Source: Pseudoalteromonas luteoviolacea B = ATCC 29581 (GTDB lineage Bacteria > Pseudomonadota > Gammaproteobacteria > Enterobacterales > Alteromonadaceae). From it: DNA of 64,000 nucleotides. The notes under the pieces were generated by a model. It had not been told where the DNA came from, searched no databases, and worked only from the letters and a program-made list of their open reading frames with translations. The translations under genes were made by a program, and so were the position numbers. The stretch lies in NCBI GenBank assembly GCA_000333235.1, contig CAPN01000034.1, positions 1-64,000 on the forward strand, given 5' to 3'. Positions 26,711 through 38,131 of the stretch are shown one piece after another (positions within the stretch are counted from its first letter, which is position 1; each line of letters begins with the position of its first letter).

Positions 26711-28498
26711 TTAAACAATGCTTTCTTGTGACGTGATAAGGCGCACAACTGGCGCCGTTGGTTTTCGCCGATTACACATAAATAAGTAACTATTGCGATA
26801 GCGTTTCGCTTCCTTTTTTGCATCTGTCGCTAATGCCGCTACTTGATGACTATTACTACAAAATTCCAGATCAGGTCGAACAAGCCCAATAGATAACGTC
26901 AGCAATGGTACAAACTGCTTTTGGCCTTCCCTATTAGTCGCCCAATAGCCACCCGATTTAACATGTTCCGGCGTAAAAAACGCTTTTGATTGTGACTCAA
27001 ATTGCGTAATGATGCGATGACAGATATCTGTTGCATCATCGCCATCAAACACCACCATAAAATCATCACCACCAATGTGACCTACGAATCCATTACTTAA
27101 AGCACATTCTTGGACAATCACATCCGCAAGCAACTTAATAACACTATCACCACTTGCATACCCATATAGATCATTGAACTGCTTAAAATGATTTAGATCT
27201 ATGTAGGCCAACGAAAATTCACTTTGCATACGTAGACGTTGTTCTATTGCTTCATTAATCGCCACATTACCAGGTAACATCGTTAATGGGTTAGCGTGCT
27301 GCGCGTGACGAATTTTTTCTTCAGTAATGTGTTTTAGAATGTCTCTGAGTGGCGCAAGCCCATAGTATTTTTCATCACTTGTCACAATAATATGTCGGCG
27401 AATATCAAACTCGTGTTCAGTGATTTGATGACTCACAACATCAAGTTTGTCATTTTCGTCAACGATAAGCGGCACTTTATCCATTAATTCAACCACTGAT
27501 TTCTTAGCAAATAAAGCATGACCATAAGGGCCTGCGAATACTTCGGTAAGCTGATCACGATGCAATAACCCTAAAGGCTGCCCATACTCATTAAGTACCG
27601 CCAAACTGGCTAATCGTTTATCCTGTTCAAATACTTTATGTGCTTCTTTGCATCGAGTTGATGCCACAATTGCAGGTTGTTCTACCGCTAAATTGCCAAT
27701 CACAAGCGAAGACGCAATAGATGCTTTTTTACCTTCAAGATTTAATTTTGTTAAGCGATTTTCTTCTAGCAGTTGACTTGGATGAGTCGATGGGCGTTCA
27801 ATCAAAAAACCTTGGGCATGCTGTATACCTAAAGATTCAATTAATTTTAATTCTTCACGCCGCTCTATCCCTTCGGCAATAACGGCGGTACCCGTTGCTT
27901 TTGCCAATTCAATAATGGTTTTTAGAAATTCTCGTTTAACAATACTTTGATCGCAATGGTCAACGAAATACCGATCTAACTTTACATAATCAGGGCACAA
28001 TTCTGACCATTGCTTTAAGCCTGAATAGCCTGCACCCAGATCGTCAATCGCGATGCTTAAACCTAACTCACGATAATGCGCAATGGTTTTTAAGAGTAAA
28101 AATCCATCATCAACTTTATCTTGTTCTGTTACTTCGATGACGACTCGGTTTGCGGCTAAGCCATACTTCTCTAGTAAATCGAGGGTTTTTCCTTGAGGAT
28201 GATTTGGGTCGAGCAATGTAACTGGACTGACATTGATAAACAATCGACCAGGCAATGATAAACGCACAAACTGCTTAATAGCATTATCACGACATAATAA
28301 TTCTAGTTCAGACAGCTTGCCGAATTCACTCGCCTTAGTAAACAGGACGTCAGGCTTTTCAAGTAGTGAGCCTACCGGACCGCGACTTAACGCTTCGTAT
28401 CCTAGAATTTGTTTTTTAGCAATATCAATGATGGGCTGGAATACCGTTTGGATAGTCCGATCATGTAGGATGCTGTGTAATACCTGCTGCTCGCTCAC
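26711..28498 (-). CDS. EAL-CBS-GGDEF cyclic-di-GMP signalling protein
   Basis: In this 595-residue protein the EAL domain comes first (about 5-245). It has FQPIIDI, the EALSRGP motif, IAIDDLGAGYSGL, DYVKLDRYF and AIAEGIERREE, so the phosphodiesterase residues appear complete. A CBS-pair-like region covers about 265-390. The GGDEF domain (about 400-575) has GGDDF in place of GGDEF, plus SLAYIDLNHFKQFND. The order EAL-CBS-GGDEF is the reverse of the common one. No membrane segments, so it is cytoplasmic. The start is a GTG with AGG upstream. Net activity cannot be predicted. Confidence 0.88.
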   Translation of the reverse strand: MSEQQVLHSILHDRTIQTVFQPIIDIAKKQILGYEALSRGPVGSLLEKPDVLFTKASEFGKLSELELLCRDNAIKQFVRLSLPGRLFINVSPVTLLDPNHPQGKTLDLLEKYGLAANRVVIEVTEQDKVDDGFLLLKTIAHYRELGLSIAIDDLGAGYSGLKQWSELCPDYVKLDRYFVDHCDQSIVKREFLKTIIELAKATGTAVIAEGIERREELKLIESLGIQHAQGFLIERPSTHPSQLLEENRLTKLNLEGKKASIASSLVIGNLAVEQPAIVASTRCKEAHKVFEQDKRLASLAVLNEYGQPLGLLHRDQLTEVFAGPYGHALFAKKSVVELMDKVPLIVDENDKLDVVSHQITEHEFDIRRHIIVTSDEKYYGLAPLRDILKHITEEKIRHAQHANPLTMLPGNVAINEAIEQRLRMQSEFSLAYIDLNHFKQFNDLYGYASGDSVIKLLADVIVQECALSNGFVGHIGGDDFMVVFDGDDATDICHRIITQFESQSKAFFTPEHVKSGGYWATNREGQKQFVPLLTLSIGLVRPDLEFCSNSHQVAALATDAKKEAKRYRNSYLFMCNRRKPTAPVVRLITSQESIV

Positions 28499-28591
28499 TG
28501 CGCCAAAACCTAAAGAACTGGAAGTGGCCTGAAAATATCAACGATTTATGACATTAATATGGCATTACACCGAATTACACGTGAATACTTT

Positions 28592-29182
28592 TCATTCAAG
28601 TACCTTTTTATTTTTCTGATCAACGACTTGTTTTTCTGTCCAAACTACTGGCTCCGGCGTTAGTTCAATCGAGCGAATTAACTGTTCAAAATGCATTAGC
28701 GCCAAAACCAAAGTATATTCGGCCTCGGCCAAATTTCCTTGCTCTATGAGAAAGTAACTTTTAGCCAGATGCCAAATCGTGCTGTTTACAAAGTAACACT
28801 GAGCCATCGATGTGTTCGACTTAATCTCGACCAAAACATCAGCTAAATCTACCTTAGGCACTTTCTTCTCAAACGCACGATATATCGTTTTGGTTGCAAC
28901 AAAATCCTTCGCACACAGTTCGAAAGTGTTGTTTTGATCTTCTTGTAATGTATGTAAATGGCCGAGTACAAGCAAGGCATGGCGAGACAAACGAGGTATT
29001 GCTTCTCTTGCCAAAAGCTCCTCGTGTAATGACTGCAAATGAATTTGAATATCGAGTACCGTGTTGTGTTCAAAAGTATCTACTTGCAACGACGCTTGCT
29101 CACCAACACCGTCAGAACAACCTGCCAAAAACATCCATAATGAAGCAACGATGACTCGTTTAATCAATCGAAATTTAGCCAT
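28592..29182 (-). CDS. Putative lipoprotein of unknown function
   Basis: ATG 29182 gives 196 residues; a GTG at 29197 is a weaker start. The N-terminus has KR then a hydrophobic stretch ending in FLAGCSDG, a lipobox, so it should be lipidated. The rest is mainly alpha-helical with two buried-looking cysteines (ELCAKDF, AQCYFVN), resembling a helical repeat protein. I do not recognise a family. It lies downstream of secF on the same strand, beyond a strong terminator, so is probably transcribed separately. Confidence 0.6.
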   Translation of the reverse strand: MAKFRLIKRVIVASLWMFLAGCSDGVGEQASLQVDTFEHNTVLDIQIHLQSLHEELLAREAIPRLSRHALLVLGHLHTLQEDQNNTFELCAKDFVATKTIYRAFEKKVPKVDLADVLVEIKSNTSMAQCYFVNSTIWHLAKSYFLIEQGNLAEAEYTLVLALMHFEQLIRSIELTPEPVVWTEKQVVDQKNKKVLE

Positions 29183-29204
29183 GTTTTCTATCCACACACA
29201 AAAA

Positions 29205-29230
29205 CAAACGCCGCGTTGTCGCGGCGTTTG
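29205..29230 (-). terminator. Terminator after secF
   Basis: CAAACGCCGCG and CGCGGCGTTTG form a perfect 11-bp stem with loop TTGT. On the minus strand TTTTTG follows it. It is 20 bp past the secF stop. Confidence 0.9.
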
Positions 29231-29250
29231 AAATTGGATACTAGTTAAAG

Positions 29251-30195
29251 TTACGGCATTGCGTCGAACTCTGCGCCCTCTTTTTCAACTTCAACAGGGA
29301 TCAAATCTTCTTTACTAATACCCATTAAAATCGCCACAGAGCTTGCAATATATACCGACGAATACGTACCAATGAAAACACCGAATAACAACGCAGTGGC
29401 AAATCCATGAATTGTTTGTCCGCCCCATACAAATAAAGCGATCAATACTAGGATCGTAGTAATTGACGTAACTAAAGTACGGTTTAGTGTTTGGGTAAGT
29501 GAAATATCAACAATTTCTATCGTATCGTCGATACGGATTTTTCGGAAGTTTTCGCGTATGCGATCTGAAACAACGATTGTATCGTTGAGTGAGTAACCGA
29601 TTACCGCGAGTATCGCTGCCAGTATAGTAAGATCGAATTCTAATCCCAATACCGAAAACAACCCAACGGTAAGTACCACGTCATGGAATAACGCCAAAAC
29701 CGCACCAACGGCAAAGCGCCACTCAAAACGAAATGCCACATAGATCAAAATACAGATCAGTGACGTTAACATGGCAAGACCACCTTGCTCTTTGAGGTCT
29801 TCACCAACGCTTGGTCCAACGAACTCAATGCTGCGCATAACGATATTTGGATCAACGAGCTTAAGCGTTTCGATGAGTTGATTACCAATGACTTCAGCTT
29901 TGATGCTATCTTCACGAGGAGCTAAGCGAACCAGTACTTCTGTACTGCTACCATAAAGCTGCACAGCTGCATCCGCAAAGTCATTTTCAGCCAGTACTTT
30001 ACGTACTTTCGATAAGTCTGCCGGTTGTGAAAAACTGACTTCAACTGAAGTACCGCCGGTAAAATCGAGACCGAAGTTTATCCCCTTTGTAAACATCGAT
30101 ACGACTGCAGCCAACATTAAAAAGCCAGAAACGGCCATTGCAATGTTGCGAGCCGACATAAAGCGAACGGTGCCTTTAAGTGTTAATAATTGCAT
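29251..30195 (-). CDS. secF: Protein translocase subunit SecF
   Basis: The 314-residue inner membrane protein has about six membrane segments, with the first periplasmic domain between TM1 and TM2. Signatures are NFGLDFTGGTSVEVSF near residue 40, IYVAFRFEWRFAVGAVLALFHD and VIGYSLNDTIVVSDRIREN. With SecD and YajC it uses the proton gradient to help proteins leave SecYEG on the periplasmic side. It starts 9 bp after secD, with AAGGAG before the ATG. Length is typical. Confidence 0.97.
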   Translation of the reverse strand: MQLLTLKGTVRFMSARNIAMAVSGFLMLAAVVSMFTKGINFGLDFTGGTSVEVSFSQPADLSKVRKVLAENDFADAAVQLYGSSTEVLVRLAPREDSIKAEVIGNQLIETLKLVDPNIVMRSIEFVGPSVGEDLKEQGGLAMLTSLICILIYVAFRFEWRFAVGAVLALFHDVVLTVGLFSVLGLEFDLTILAAILAVIGYSLNDTIVVSDRIRENFRKIRIDDTIEIVDISLTQTLNRTLVTSITTILVLIALFVWGGQTIHGFATALLFGVFIGTYSSVYIASSVAILMGISKEDLIPVEVEKEGAEFDAMP

Positions 30196-30204
30196 TTTCG
30201 CTCC

Positions 30205-32064
30205 TTATATCGACAGTTTAGTAATGCGCTTGCCGCCGATCACTAAATTGATCACTGCACGCGTACCAACAATAGCCGTAAACATCGATGTCATAATACC
30301 AATTGCTAAAGTAACAGCGAATCCAGCAATCGGACCTGTACCGACCGAGAACAGAATAATAGCCGCTATCAAAGTAGTAATATTGGCATCAAAAATGGTG
30401 CTAAATGCACTATCATAACCGTGATGAACAGCTTGTTGTGGACTACGCCCTTCTTCAAGCTCTTCTCGGATACGCTCGAATATCAGTACGTTAGCATCGA
30501 CAGCCATACCAACGGTCAATACAATACCTGCAATACCTGGCAACGTTAGTGTGGCACCTGGGATCATCGACATTACGCCAATAATTAACACTAAGTTTGC
30601 ACCTAATGCTAAGTTTGCCACCATGCCAAAGCCTTTGTAGTACATCAACATAAAACCAAGCACAAACGCAAAGCCCAATGCTACAGCGGTCATACCTGCG
30701 TCAATGTTTTCTTGACCCAAGCTTGGTCCTACGGTGCGCTCTTCAACAATTTGAATTGGTGCAACTAAAGCTCCAGCTCGTAGCAATAAGGCTAGGTTAT
30801 GGGCTTCTGCGGCACTGTCGATCCCCGTGATCCGGAATGAGCTATTTAGGCGCGCTTGAATTGTTGCAACGTTAATGACTTCTTCAAGTTTTGTCGGTGG
30901 TAATGCTTTGCCATTTTCATCTTTCTTGCCAGAAGGCTTATATTCGATAAATACGGTTGCCATGCGTTTACCAATCGCACGCTTTGTAAATGCATTCATC
31001 TTAGCGCCACCGGCACTGTCTAGATTAATGTTAACCTGGGGACGTTGATATTCATCTAAGCTATTTTGCGCACCGGTGATGTGACTACCTTCAAGGATCA
31101 CACGTTTTTTCAGCACCACTGGATAGCCATCTTTATGCATTAATACTTCAGCACCCGGAGGCACTCGACCTTCTGCCGCAGCACGTACGTCGGCATCTTC
31201 ATCCACTTCACGGAATTCAAGCGTGGCCGTTGCACCTAGAATCTCTTTTGCTAACGCCGTGTCTTGGACGCCTGGTAATTGAACAATAATTCGTTCAGCA
31301 CCTTGACGCTGTACATTGGGCTCAGCAACACCGAGTTGGTTAATACGGTTACGAATGATGGTTTCGTTTTGTTTGATAGCATAATCACGAATTTCTTTTA
31401 GTTTTTGTTCGCTTAATGACACATAAAATGCCTTGTCATTGCTACTATCATCACTGAATTCGTTAAGTGGATCGCGTTTTTGTAAAAAACGCTTTGCTGC
31501 ATCTTTGTCTTCTTCTGAACGCATTTCAACCAGCAAGCGCTCGCTGCCTGCAACACGACGAACCGTACGGTAACGAAGTTTTTCTTCGCGTAGGCTAGAC
31601 CGAAAATCTTGTTCTAATGCAGTAAGTGCATTATCAAGAGCCGTTGCCATGTCCACTTCCATTGTGAAGTGAACACCACCGCTCAAGTCAAGACCCAGTT
31701 TCATCGGGTTGCCACCAATGGCCTTCATCCATTCAGGCTGAGCCGGTGTCATGTTGATAGCTGAGATGTACTCGCCTGTTAGTTCATTACGCAGTGCATC
31801 TTGAGCTTTTAATTGCTCTTCGACATTTTTAAAGCGCACTAAGATCTGGCCGTTTTCTAAACGAGATGATTTAGGCGTCAAGTCGTGACTGCTGATGATG
31901 GAATTAACCTGCTCAAGCACAGACATATCTGCGCTTGCGCCTTTAGTGCCAGAAACCTGTATGGCCGGATCACGGCCATACAGGTTTGGGGCGGCATAAA
32001 GCACACCCGTTAGTAACACTATCAGCACGAGCAAGTATTTCCATAAAGGATACTTGTTTAACAC
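30205..32064 (-). CDS. secD: Protein translocase subunit SecD
   Basis: The 619-residue protein starts with [19 protein letters not shown] and [18 protein letters not shown], standard for SecD. The periplasmic P1 domain includes [15 protein letters not shown] and [24 protein letters not shown]. The C-terminal six-helix domain shows [18 protein letters not shown]. The start is GTG with AGGAC upstream. It is the middle gene of yajC-secD-secF. Confidence 0.97.
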   Translation of the reverse strand: MLNKYPLWKYLLVLIVLLTGVLYAAPNLYGRDPAIQVSGTKGASADMSVLEQVNSIISSHDLTPKSSRLENGQILVRFKNVEEQLKAQDALRNELTGEYISAINMTPAQPEWMKAIGGNPMKLGLDLSGGVHFTMEVDMATALDNALTALEQDFRSSLREEKLRYRTVRRVAGSERLLVEMRSEEDKDAAKRFLQKRDPLNEFSDDSSNDKAFYVSLSEQKLKEIRDYAIKQNETIIRNRINQLGVAEPNVQRQGAERIIVQLPGVQDTALAKEILGATATLEFREVDEDADVRAAAEGRVPPGAEVLMHKDGYPVVLKKRVILEGSHITGAQNSLDEYQRPQVNINLDSAGGAKMNAFTKRAIGKRMATVFIEYKPSGKKDENGKALPPTKLEEVINVATIQARLNSSFRITGIDSAAEAHNLALLLRAGALVAPIQIVEERTVGPSLGQENIDAGMTAVALGFAFVLGFMLMYYKGFGMVANLALGANLVLIIGVMSMIPGATLTLPGIAGIVLTVGMAVDANVLIFERIREELEEGRSPQQAVHHGYDSAFSTIFDANITTLIAAIILFSVGTGPIAGFAVTLAIGIMTSMFTAIVGTRAVINLVIGGKRITKLSI

Positions 32065-32080
32065 TGCTTAGTCCTTATTG

Positions 32081-32419
32081 TTATAGTGACTTCATTGTAC
32101 CTTTCGGTAAAACCGCGGTCACTGCCGCTTTTTGAACAGTAACTTCTGCTTGATCGTTGAGTGCAATGACCACAAAATCTTTGTCATCCGATACTTTGCT
32201 AATACGACCGACTAATCCACCTTGCGTAAGCACTTCATCACCTTTTGCTAAAGCACCCATCAGGTCTCGATGCTCTTTTACTCGCTTGGCTTGCGGGCGA
32301 TAAATTAAGAAATAAAATACTAGGCCAAAAATACCGAGCATAATTAGCATTTCCATACCGCCACCAGCTGGTGCTGCACCCGCAGTGCTTGCATGTGCTG
32401 AAGAGATAAATAAACTCAT
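32081..32419 (-). CDS. yajC: Preprotein translocase subunit YajC
   Basis: The 112-residue protein has a single membrane helix (MLIMLGIFGLVFYFLIYRPQ) preceded by a short Ala/Gly-rich stretch, followed by the cytoplasmic KRVKEHRDLMGALAKGDEVL domain. It binds SecDF. It lies 16 bp before secD and 33 bp after tgt, as is usual for queA-tgt-yajC-secDF. Confidence 0.96.
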   Translation of the reverse strand: MSLFISSAHASTAGAAPAGGGMEMLIMLGIFGLVFYFLIYRPQAKRVKEHRDLMGALAKGDEVLTQGGLVGRISKVSDDKDFVVIALNDQAEVTVQKAAVTAVLPKGTMKSL

Positions 32420-32452
32420 AACACTTCCTCTTAGTTTTTTAATTTTAAATTT

Positions 32453-33589
<1,137 letters not shown>

Positions 33590-33698
33590 TTATGTCGGAA
33601 AAACAGTCCAACTTTGTGGATTAAAACTGCCCGATTTTACCTTGTTTGACGAAGCAATTCTAATTATTGGGTCAAAATTCCCCTTTTAAAGCGCTTAT

Positions 33699-33736
33699 AA
33701 CCGAAAAAGCCTCGTTTTTACGAGGCTTTTTCGGTT
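33699..33736. terminator. Strong bidirectional terminator between queA and tgt
   Basis: AACCGAAAAAGCCTCG and CGAGGCTTTTTCGGTT are a perfect 16-bp inverted repeat around TTTTTA, 21 bp after the queA stop. Confidence 0.9.
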
Positions 33737-33757
33737 ACTCAAATAACAATATCTGGA

Positions 33758-34798
33758 TTATTTTTTGTTTTGTCGGGTCAAAAACATCGCATCGCCATAG
33801 CTAAAAAAGCGGTACTTTTCTTCTACGGCCACTTTATAAGCGTTCATAATATGAGGCTGCCCAGAGAAGGCACTGACTAGCATAATCAAAGTTGATTCTG
33901 GCAAATGAAAATTCGTTACCATCGCATCCACGACATTAAATTGATAGCCAGGGTAGATAAAGATGTCAGTATCGCCATAAAAAGGAGCGAGTTTTCCACC
34001 ATTTGCTTTCGCGGCAGATTCGAGTGAGCGCACTGACGTCGTTCCAACCGCAATAACACGCCCGCCGTTAGCGCGAGTTTGAGCAACCGCATCCACAACA
34101 TCTTGAGGGACTTCTATGTACTCTGAGTGCATGACATGTTCTTCTACGGAGTCTACTCTGACTGGTTGAAATGTCCCTGCACCTACGTGAAGAGTAACGT
34201 ATGCCATATTAACCCCTTTCTCGCGTAACTTAACGAGCAAAGGATCATCAAAATGCAGTCCGGCAGTCGGTGCTGCTACTGCACCTGGCTTTTCACCATA
34301 AACCGTTTGATAACGCTCTTTATCCGCATCATTGTCAGGTCTATCAATGTACGGCGGTAACGGCATATGACCGATGTCTTCAAGTACTTCGAAAACATTT
34401 TGCTCACATTCAAAACGCAACTCGAACAATTCACCATGACGTGCAACCATAGTCGCTTCGATTTTATCTTCTAAAATCAGTTTTGTATCAGGTTTTGGGG
34501 CTTTACTTGCACGTACATGAGCTAACACTCGGTGCTCATCTAAAACTCGCTCTACTAAGACCTCGAGCTTGCCACCCGAGGCTTTTTGGCCAAACATTCG
34601 AGCTGGGATAACGCGCGTATTATTGAAGATCATCAAGTCATTTGGCTCAATAAAGTCGAGAATATCCTTGAATACTTTATGCGCAAGCGTGCCAGTTTCG
34701 CCATCAAGCACCAATAAACGGCTTGATGAACGTTCTTGCATTGGAAATCTTGCAATTAATTCATCGGGAAGTTCAAAACTAAAATCAGCTACTCGCAT
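33758..34798 (-). CDS. queA: tRNA preQ1(34) S-adenosylmethionine ribosyltransferase-isomerase
   Basis: The 346-residue protein begins [19 protein letters not shown], with the family motifs [48 protein letters not shown] and [18 protein letters not shown]. It transfers the ribosyl part of SAM to preQ1 in tRNA, forming epoxyqueuosine, the step after Tgt. AAGAGG precedes the ATG. The terminator behind it separates it from tgt. Confidence 0.97.
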   Translation of the reverse strand: MRVADFSFELPDELIARFPMQERSSSRLLVLDGETGTLAHKVFKDILDFIEPNDLMIFNNTRVIPARMFGQKASGGKLEVLVERVLDEHRVLAHVRASKAPKPDTKLILEDKIEATMVARHGELFELRFECEQNVFEVLEDIGHMPLPPYIDRPDNDADKERYQTVYGEKPGAVAAPTAGLHFDDPLLVKLREKGVNMAYVTLHVGAGTFQPVRVDSVEEHVMHSEYIEVPQDVVDAVAQTRANGGRVIAVGTTSVRSLESAAKANGGKLAPFYGDTDIFIYPGYQFNVVDAMVTNFHLPESTLIMLVSAFSGQPHIMNAYKVAVEEKYRFFSYGDAMFLTRQNKK

Positions 34799-35027
34799 GA
34801 CAGACCTCTTTTACCAAAATTGTCGCCAGTCTATTGTGCTGCAATGGTATAATCAAGTGCTTGTCTATCGAGCTTTTAGGCATTACTCTTACCATCTGTC
34901 TGCAATGGTTTACTGCTAATGAGTGGTAGTTTTCATTATTGCGGCCTATTTTACTTTTAGCAGCAATATTTTATATCTGGGGCACGCGTGGTAATTCACC
35001 TCAACATCCGCTTGGAGTTTAAGCATA

Positions 35028-37538
35028 ATGGCTGAGCAACTTACCTTGCTAATTTTAAACGCCAGCGAAAAAGAGCGCTCGACAATCAAAAAAACATTGA
35101 GCAATCTTGACGTTTTTCAGTTTATTGAACGCGGCGATAGTCTAGAAGCCCTTCAGCTTTTAAAAACGCGTGCTGTGGATGTAATTATCAGTGGGCTTGA
35201 TGTTGGTCGCATTGATGGTTGGCGTTTTGCTCGCATGGTGCGTTCAGGTTTATTAAAAACGCCAAAAAACACGCCGATTTTGCTTACACCTCCTACCTAT
35301 TGCGAGCGCATTGCAGAAACAACAGCTCGTAGTTATAGCATTGATGCTGTATTACCGTTTGAACGTCAGGATATGCTGCCACAGGTGCTCGCAAATGTAC
35401 TCTCAACGCATCTAGAGAAAAGCAGTCGTTTGAATTTATTGCTTCTCGAACCCAATGACAATCGTGCGAATGAAATTTGCCAGCATTTAGCACTGAATTT
35501 TGCCTGTACTCATGTCACTTCACCCAACGCAGCGCTGTCATTGTATTTGCAGAATAAATATTCCATCGTATTGTTGGATGCGACCTCCACTCGTGCAGAG
35601 GCAGCAAAACAATTATTAGAAAATATTCTAAAGCACAATCCAAACCAAGCAATCGTGACCATTATCGATAATCGTGACGCTGACTATGCTGAGCAATTAT
35701 TGATACTTGGCGTTACGGACTTTGTTCGCGAACCTTATGATATTTCAATCCTAAGTAAAGTATGCGATCACGCGGCTCGCCGCGAAGACTTTATGGTAAG
35801 TTATGCCGAATTTGAAGAAAAGGTCGAGCAACTTAGTCGCAGTGAACAGCGATACAAAGATTTGTTTTCTGCGCATCAACGCATCTTACTGCACCTCAAT
35901 ACGGTAGTAATGGAATTAGACGAAGAAGGTCAAATTCGCTTTATCAACCCAGCTTGGGAGCAACTTTCAGGTCATGGGATAAAGGTGAGTTTAGGCCTTA
36001 AATTAACCGACTTTGTTGTCCAAAGAAGCCAACAGAAACTCGATGATAAGTTAGCGTCAATTATCCAAGGTACTGAGCAGCAGGCACAGTTAGAAATTCG
36101 CTTACAGCATAAATCTGGCCGAGAAGTTTGGGTTGAATGCCGGTTTCAATTAATTAAAAACAGTACAAGTCGCGCAACGATCACTGCAACGATTGACAAT
36201 ATTCATGAGCGTAAAGAAGTTGAATTACAACTGCGTCATTTAGCCTTGCATGATACGTTAACCGGCTTACACAATCGTTACTTTTTTGATCAACAATTGC
36301 ATGCTTTATGTGCCTCAACAAAAGAACAGAGTGACCATGAACATGCACTCATTTATATCGATCTTGACCATTTTAAAATCATTAATGATTCTAAAGGACA
36401 CCAACAAGGCGATATTGTTCTCAAAGAAGTCGCAGAACTGTTTAATCACAATATTGACGATGAACATTTAATTTTCCGCATTGGTGGTGACGAATTTGCC
36501 GTGTTACTTAAAAATAAATCGCTTCTTGATGCCCATTTAATTGCCGAAAGTATTTGTATGGCTATCGATAGCCATAAGTTTCACTCTGAAGAGCAAAATT
36601 ACACCATTAGCTGCTCAATCGGATTAACGCAAATAACCCAACAGAATTGCGATCCCAGTGAATGTTTAAAACAAGCAGATATTGCCTTATACGTAGCAAA
36701 AAGTTTAGGCCGTAACTTAGTCCATTGTTACTCAAAAGAGGATTCACACAATAACGCGATGCAAACGGGCTTAGAGTGGGGGCACAGTGTTCGCCAAGCA
36801 CTTCAGAATAATCAACTTGAGCTTCATTACCAACCCATTTGGGATTTTAAACGTGCTCAAGTAGCCTATTTTGAAGTACTACTGCGATTGCACATCAAAG
36901 ATGAGCTCGTTTATCCCAACCAGTTTATTCCAGCCTTAGAAATGCTGAATGATACGTTTTTGATGGATCAGCGTGTTATTCAAACCGCTATTGAATCCGT
37001 CGCCCAGCATCCAGAGCTCAACCAAGTTGCTATAAACCTCTCTGCTCAATCCTTCTTAGATGAACGATTGTTGCCGCATATTCAAAATTGTCTGCGCGAT
37101 CATCAAGTGTCACCATCTCGAATTATTTTCGAAATTACTGAATCGGCGAGTATTAATAATCTAAACGCGACGCGCTCGATGATTGAGAGCTTGAATGATT
37201 TAGGATGCCATTTTTCGATTGATGATTTCGGAACCGGGTTTAGTACTTTCAGCTACCTCAAACAACTACCTGCACAACACGTTAAAATAGATGGTTCATT
37301 TGTTCGAGATATGCTTAACGATCCGATTGATCACGCTTTAGTTAAAGCAGTTAACGATATCAGTCAATCTCTTGATAAACGTTCTGTCGCAGAATATGTT
37401 GAAAATGAAGATATTTTTGACGCTCTAAAGGAAATAGGGGTGGACTATGGACAAGGCTATTATATTTCTAGACCACTGCCTATCAACAAACTACTACTGT
37501 CTCTGAAAACTATTTTGCACGAAAAAACAGCGTCCTAA
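35028..37538 (+). CDS. REC-REC-PAS-GGDEF-EAL cyclic-di-GMP regulator
   Basis: The 836-residue protein contains two receiver-like domains (about 1-125 and 135-255), a PAS domain (275-395), GGDEF (405-570) and EAL (585-830). The GGDEF motif IGGDEFAVLL is intact. The EAL motif reads EVLLR (the family's ExLxR) and the domain also has FSIDDFGTGFSTFSYL and HVKIDGSFVRDM. The first receiver has a glycine where the phosphoacceptor Asp should be (DVIISGLDVGRIDGW). The second keeps an Asp in IVLLDATST but lacks the usual conserved Lys. Control may come from partner proteins or the PAS domain rather than phosphorylation of REC1. It is transcribed away from queA. Net enzyme activity is not predictable. 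Confidence 0.9.
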   Translation: MAEQLTLLILNASEKERSTIKKTLSNLDVFQFIERGDSLEALQLLKTRAVDVIISGLDVGRIDGWRFARMVRSGLLKTPKNTPILLTPPTYCERIAETTARSYSIDAVLPFERQDMLPQVLANVLSTHLEKSSRLNLLLLEPNDNRANEICQHLALNFACTHVTSPNAALSLYLQNKYSIVLLDATSTRAEAAKQLLENILKHNPNQAIVTIIDNRDADYAEQLLILGVTDFVREPYDISILSKVCDHAARREDFMVSYAEFEEKVEQLSRSEQRYKDLFSAHQRILLHLNTVVMELDEEGQIRFINPAWEQLSGHGIKVSLGLKLTDFVVQRSQQKLDDKLASIIQGTEQQAQLEIRLQHKSGREVWVECRFQLIKNSTSRATITATIDNIHERKEVELQLRHLALHDTLTGLHNRYFFDQQLHALCASTKEQSDHEHALIYIDLDHFKIINDSKGHQQGDIVLKEVAELFNHNIDDEHLIFRIGGDEFAVLLKNKSLLDAHLIAESICMAIDSHKFHSEEQNYTISCSIGLTQITQQNCDPSECLKQADIALYVAKSLGRNLVHCYSKEDSHNNAMQTGLEWGHSVRQALQNNQLELHYQPIWDFKRAQVAYFEVLLRLHIKDELVYPNQFIPALEMLNDTFLMDQRVIQTAIESVAQHPELNQVAINLSAQSFLDERLLPHIQNCLRDHQVSPSRIIFEITESASINNLNATRSMIESLNDLGCHFSIDDFGTGFSTFSYLKQLPAQHVKIDGSFVRDMLNDPIDHALVKAVNDISQSLDKRSVAEYVENEDIFDALKEIGVDYGQGYYISRPLPINKLLLSLKTILHEKTAS

Positions 37539-37751
37539 CAATTTTATACGTTTTTCTACTTTCGCTTAAACAAGAAGCGTCTATACTGAACTCTAACGAC
37601 GATGTCGTCTCGGAATGGGATATTCCTAAAAATAACACGACATCAAGCCAAGCTATGCGCTTCTTGCTGTTTTCTAGATAACCCTACCTCTATAAAACAT
37701 AACAAGAATAACTGCATGTTGGTTCTTCATGGATTTATAGGAGATTTCGTT

Positions 37752-37949
37752 ATGTTCGCTTTGCTCACGTTTTTGTTGATAGCTAATTGCTTTATTGCCT
37801 ATCAATGTTATAAAAATGCGCACTTGAAGGGATATCCAGTCAAACTGTTCGCAGGACTCGGTTGTGTGCCTTATTTTAATTTAGTGGTTTGGGTCTATTT
37901 GCTCTTCTTGCCCAATTTAGGTGAAACTGAACATTATCACCAATCTTGA
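37752..37949 (+). CDS. Small two-helix membrane protein of unknown function
   Basis: The ATG at 37752 has AGGAG at good spacing and gives 65 residues, better than a longer frame from 37602. Two hydrophobic helices, MFALLTFLLIANCFIAYQC and CVPYFNLVVWVYLLFL, are joined by a basic loop, and a short hydrophilic tail ends the protein. I do not recognise a family. It follows the multidomain signalling gene but is separated by about 213 bp. Confidence 0.5.
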   Translation: MFALLTFLLIANCFIAYQCYKNAHLKGYPVKLFAGLGCVPYFNLVVWVYLLFLPNLGETEHYHQS

Positions 37950-37969
37950 TTTTATTAATCATAATAAGT

Positions 37970-37996
37970 TACCCCAAGTAAGCACGACTTGGGGTA
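37970..37996 (+). terminator. Hairpin after the small membrane protein gene
   Basis: TACCCCAAG and CTTGGGGTA form a perfect 9-bp stem around a 9-base loop, 21 bp past the stop. The following T-run is weak (GTTTAGG). Confidence 0.55.
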
Positions 37997-38131
37997 GTTT
38001 AGGTAGTTTAGGCTGTTAAGCCTGGTTTCTATTTATTAACGTAGTTTGCTAACGGTGTCTCAAATCATCAGCGCGCTTAATACTGTAAAAAGACGCCTAC
38101 ATTCCTACATTAGCGATAAACCTAAGATACC

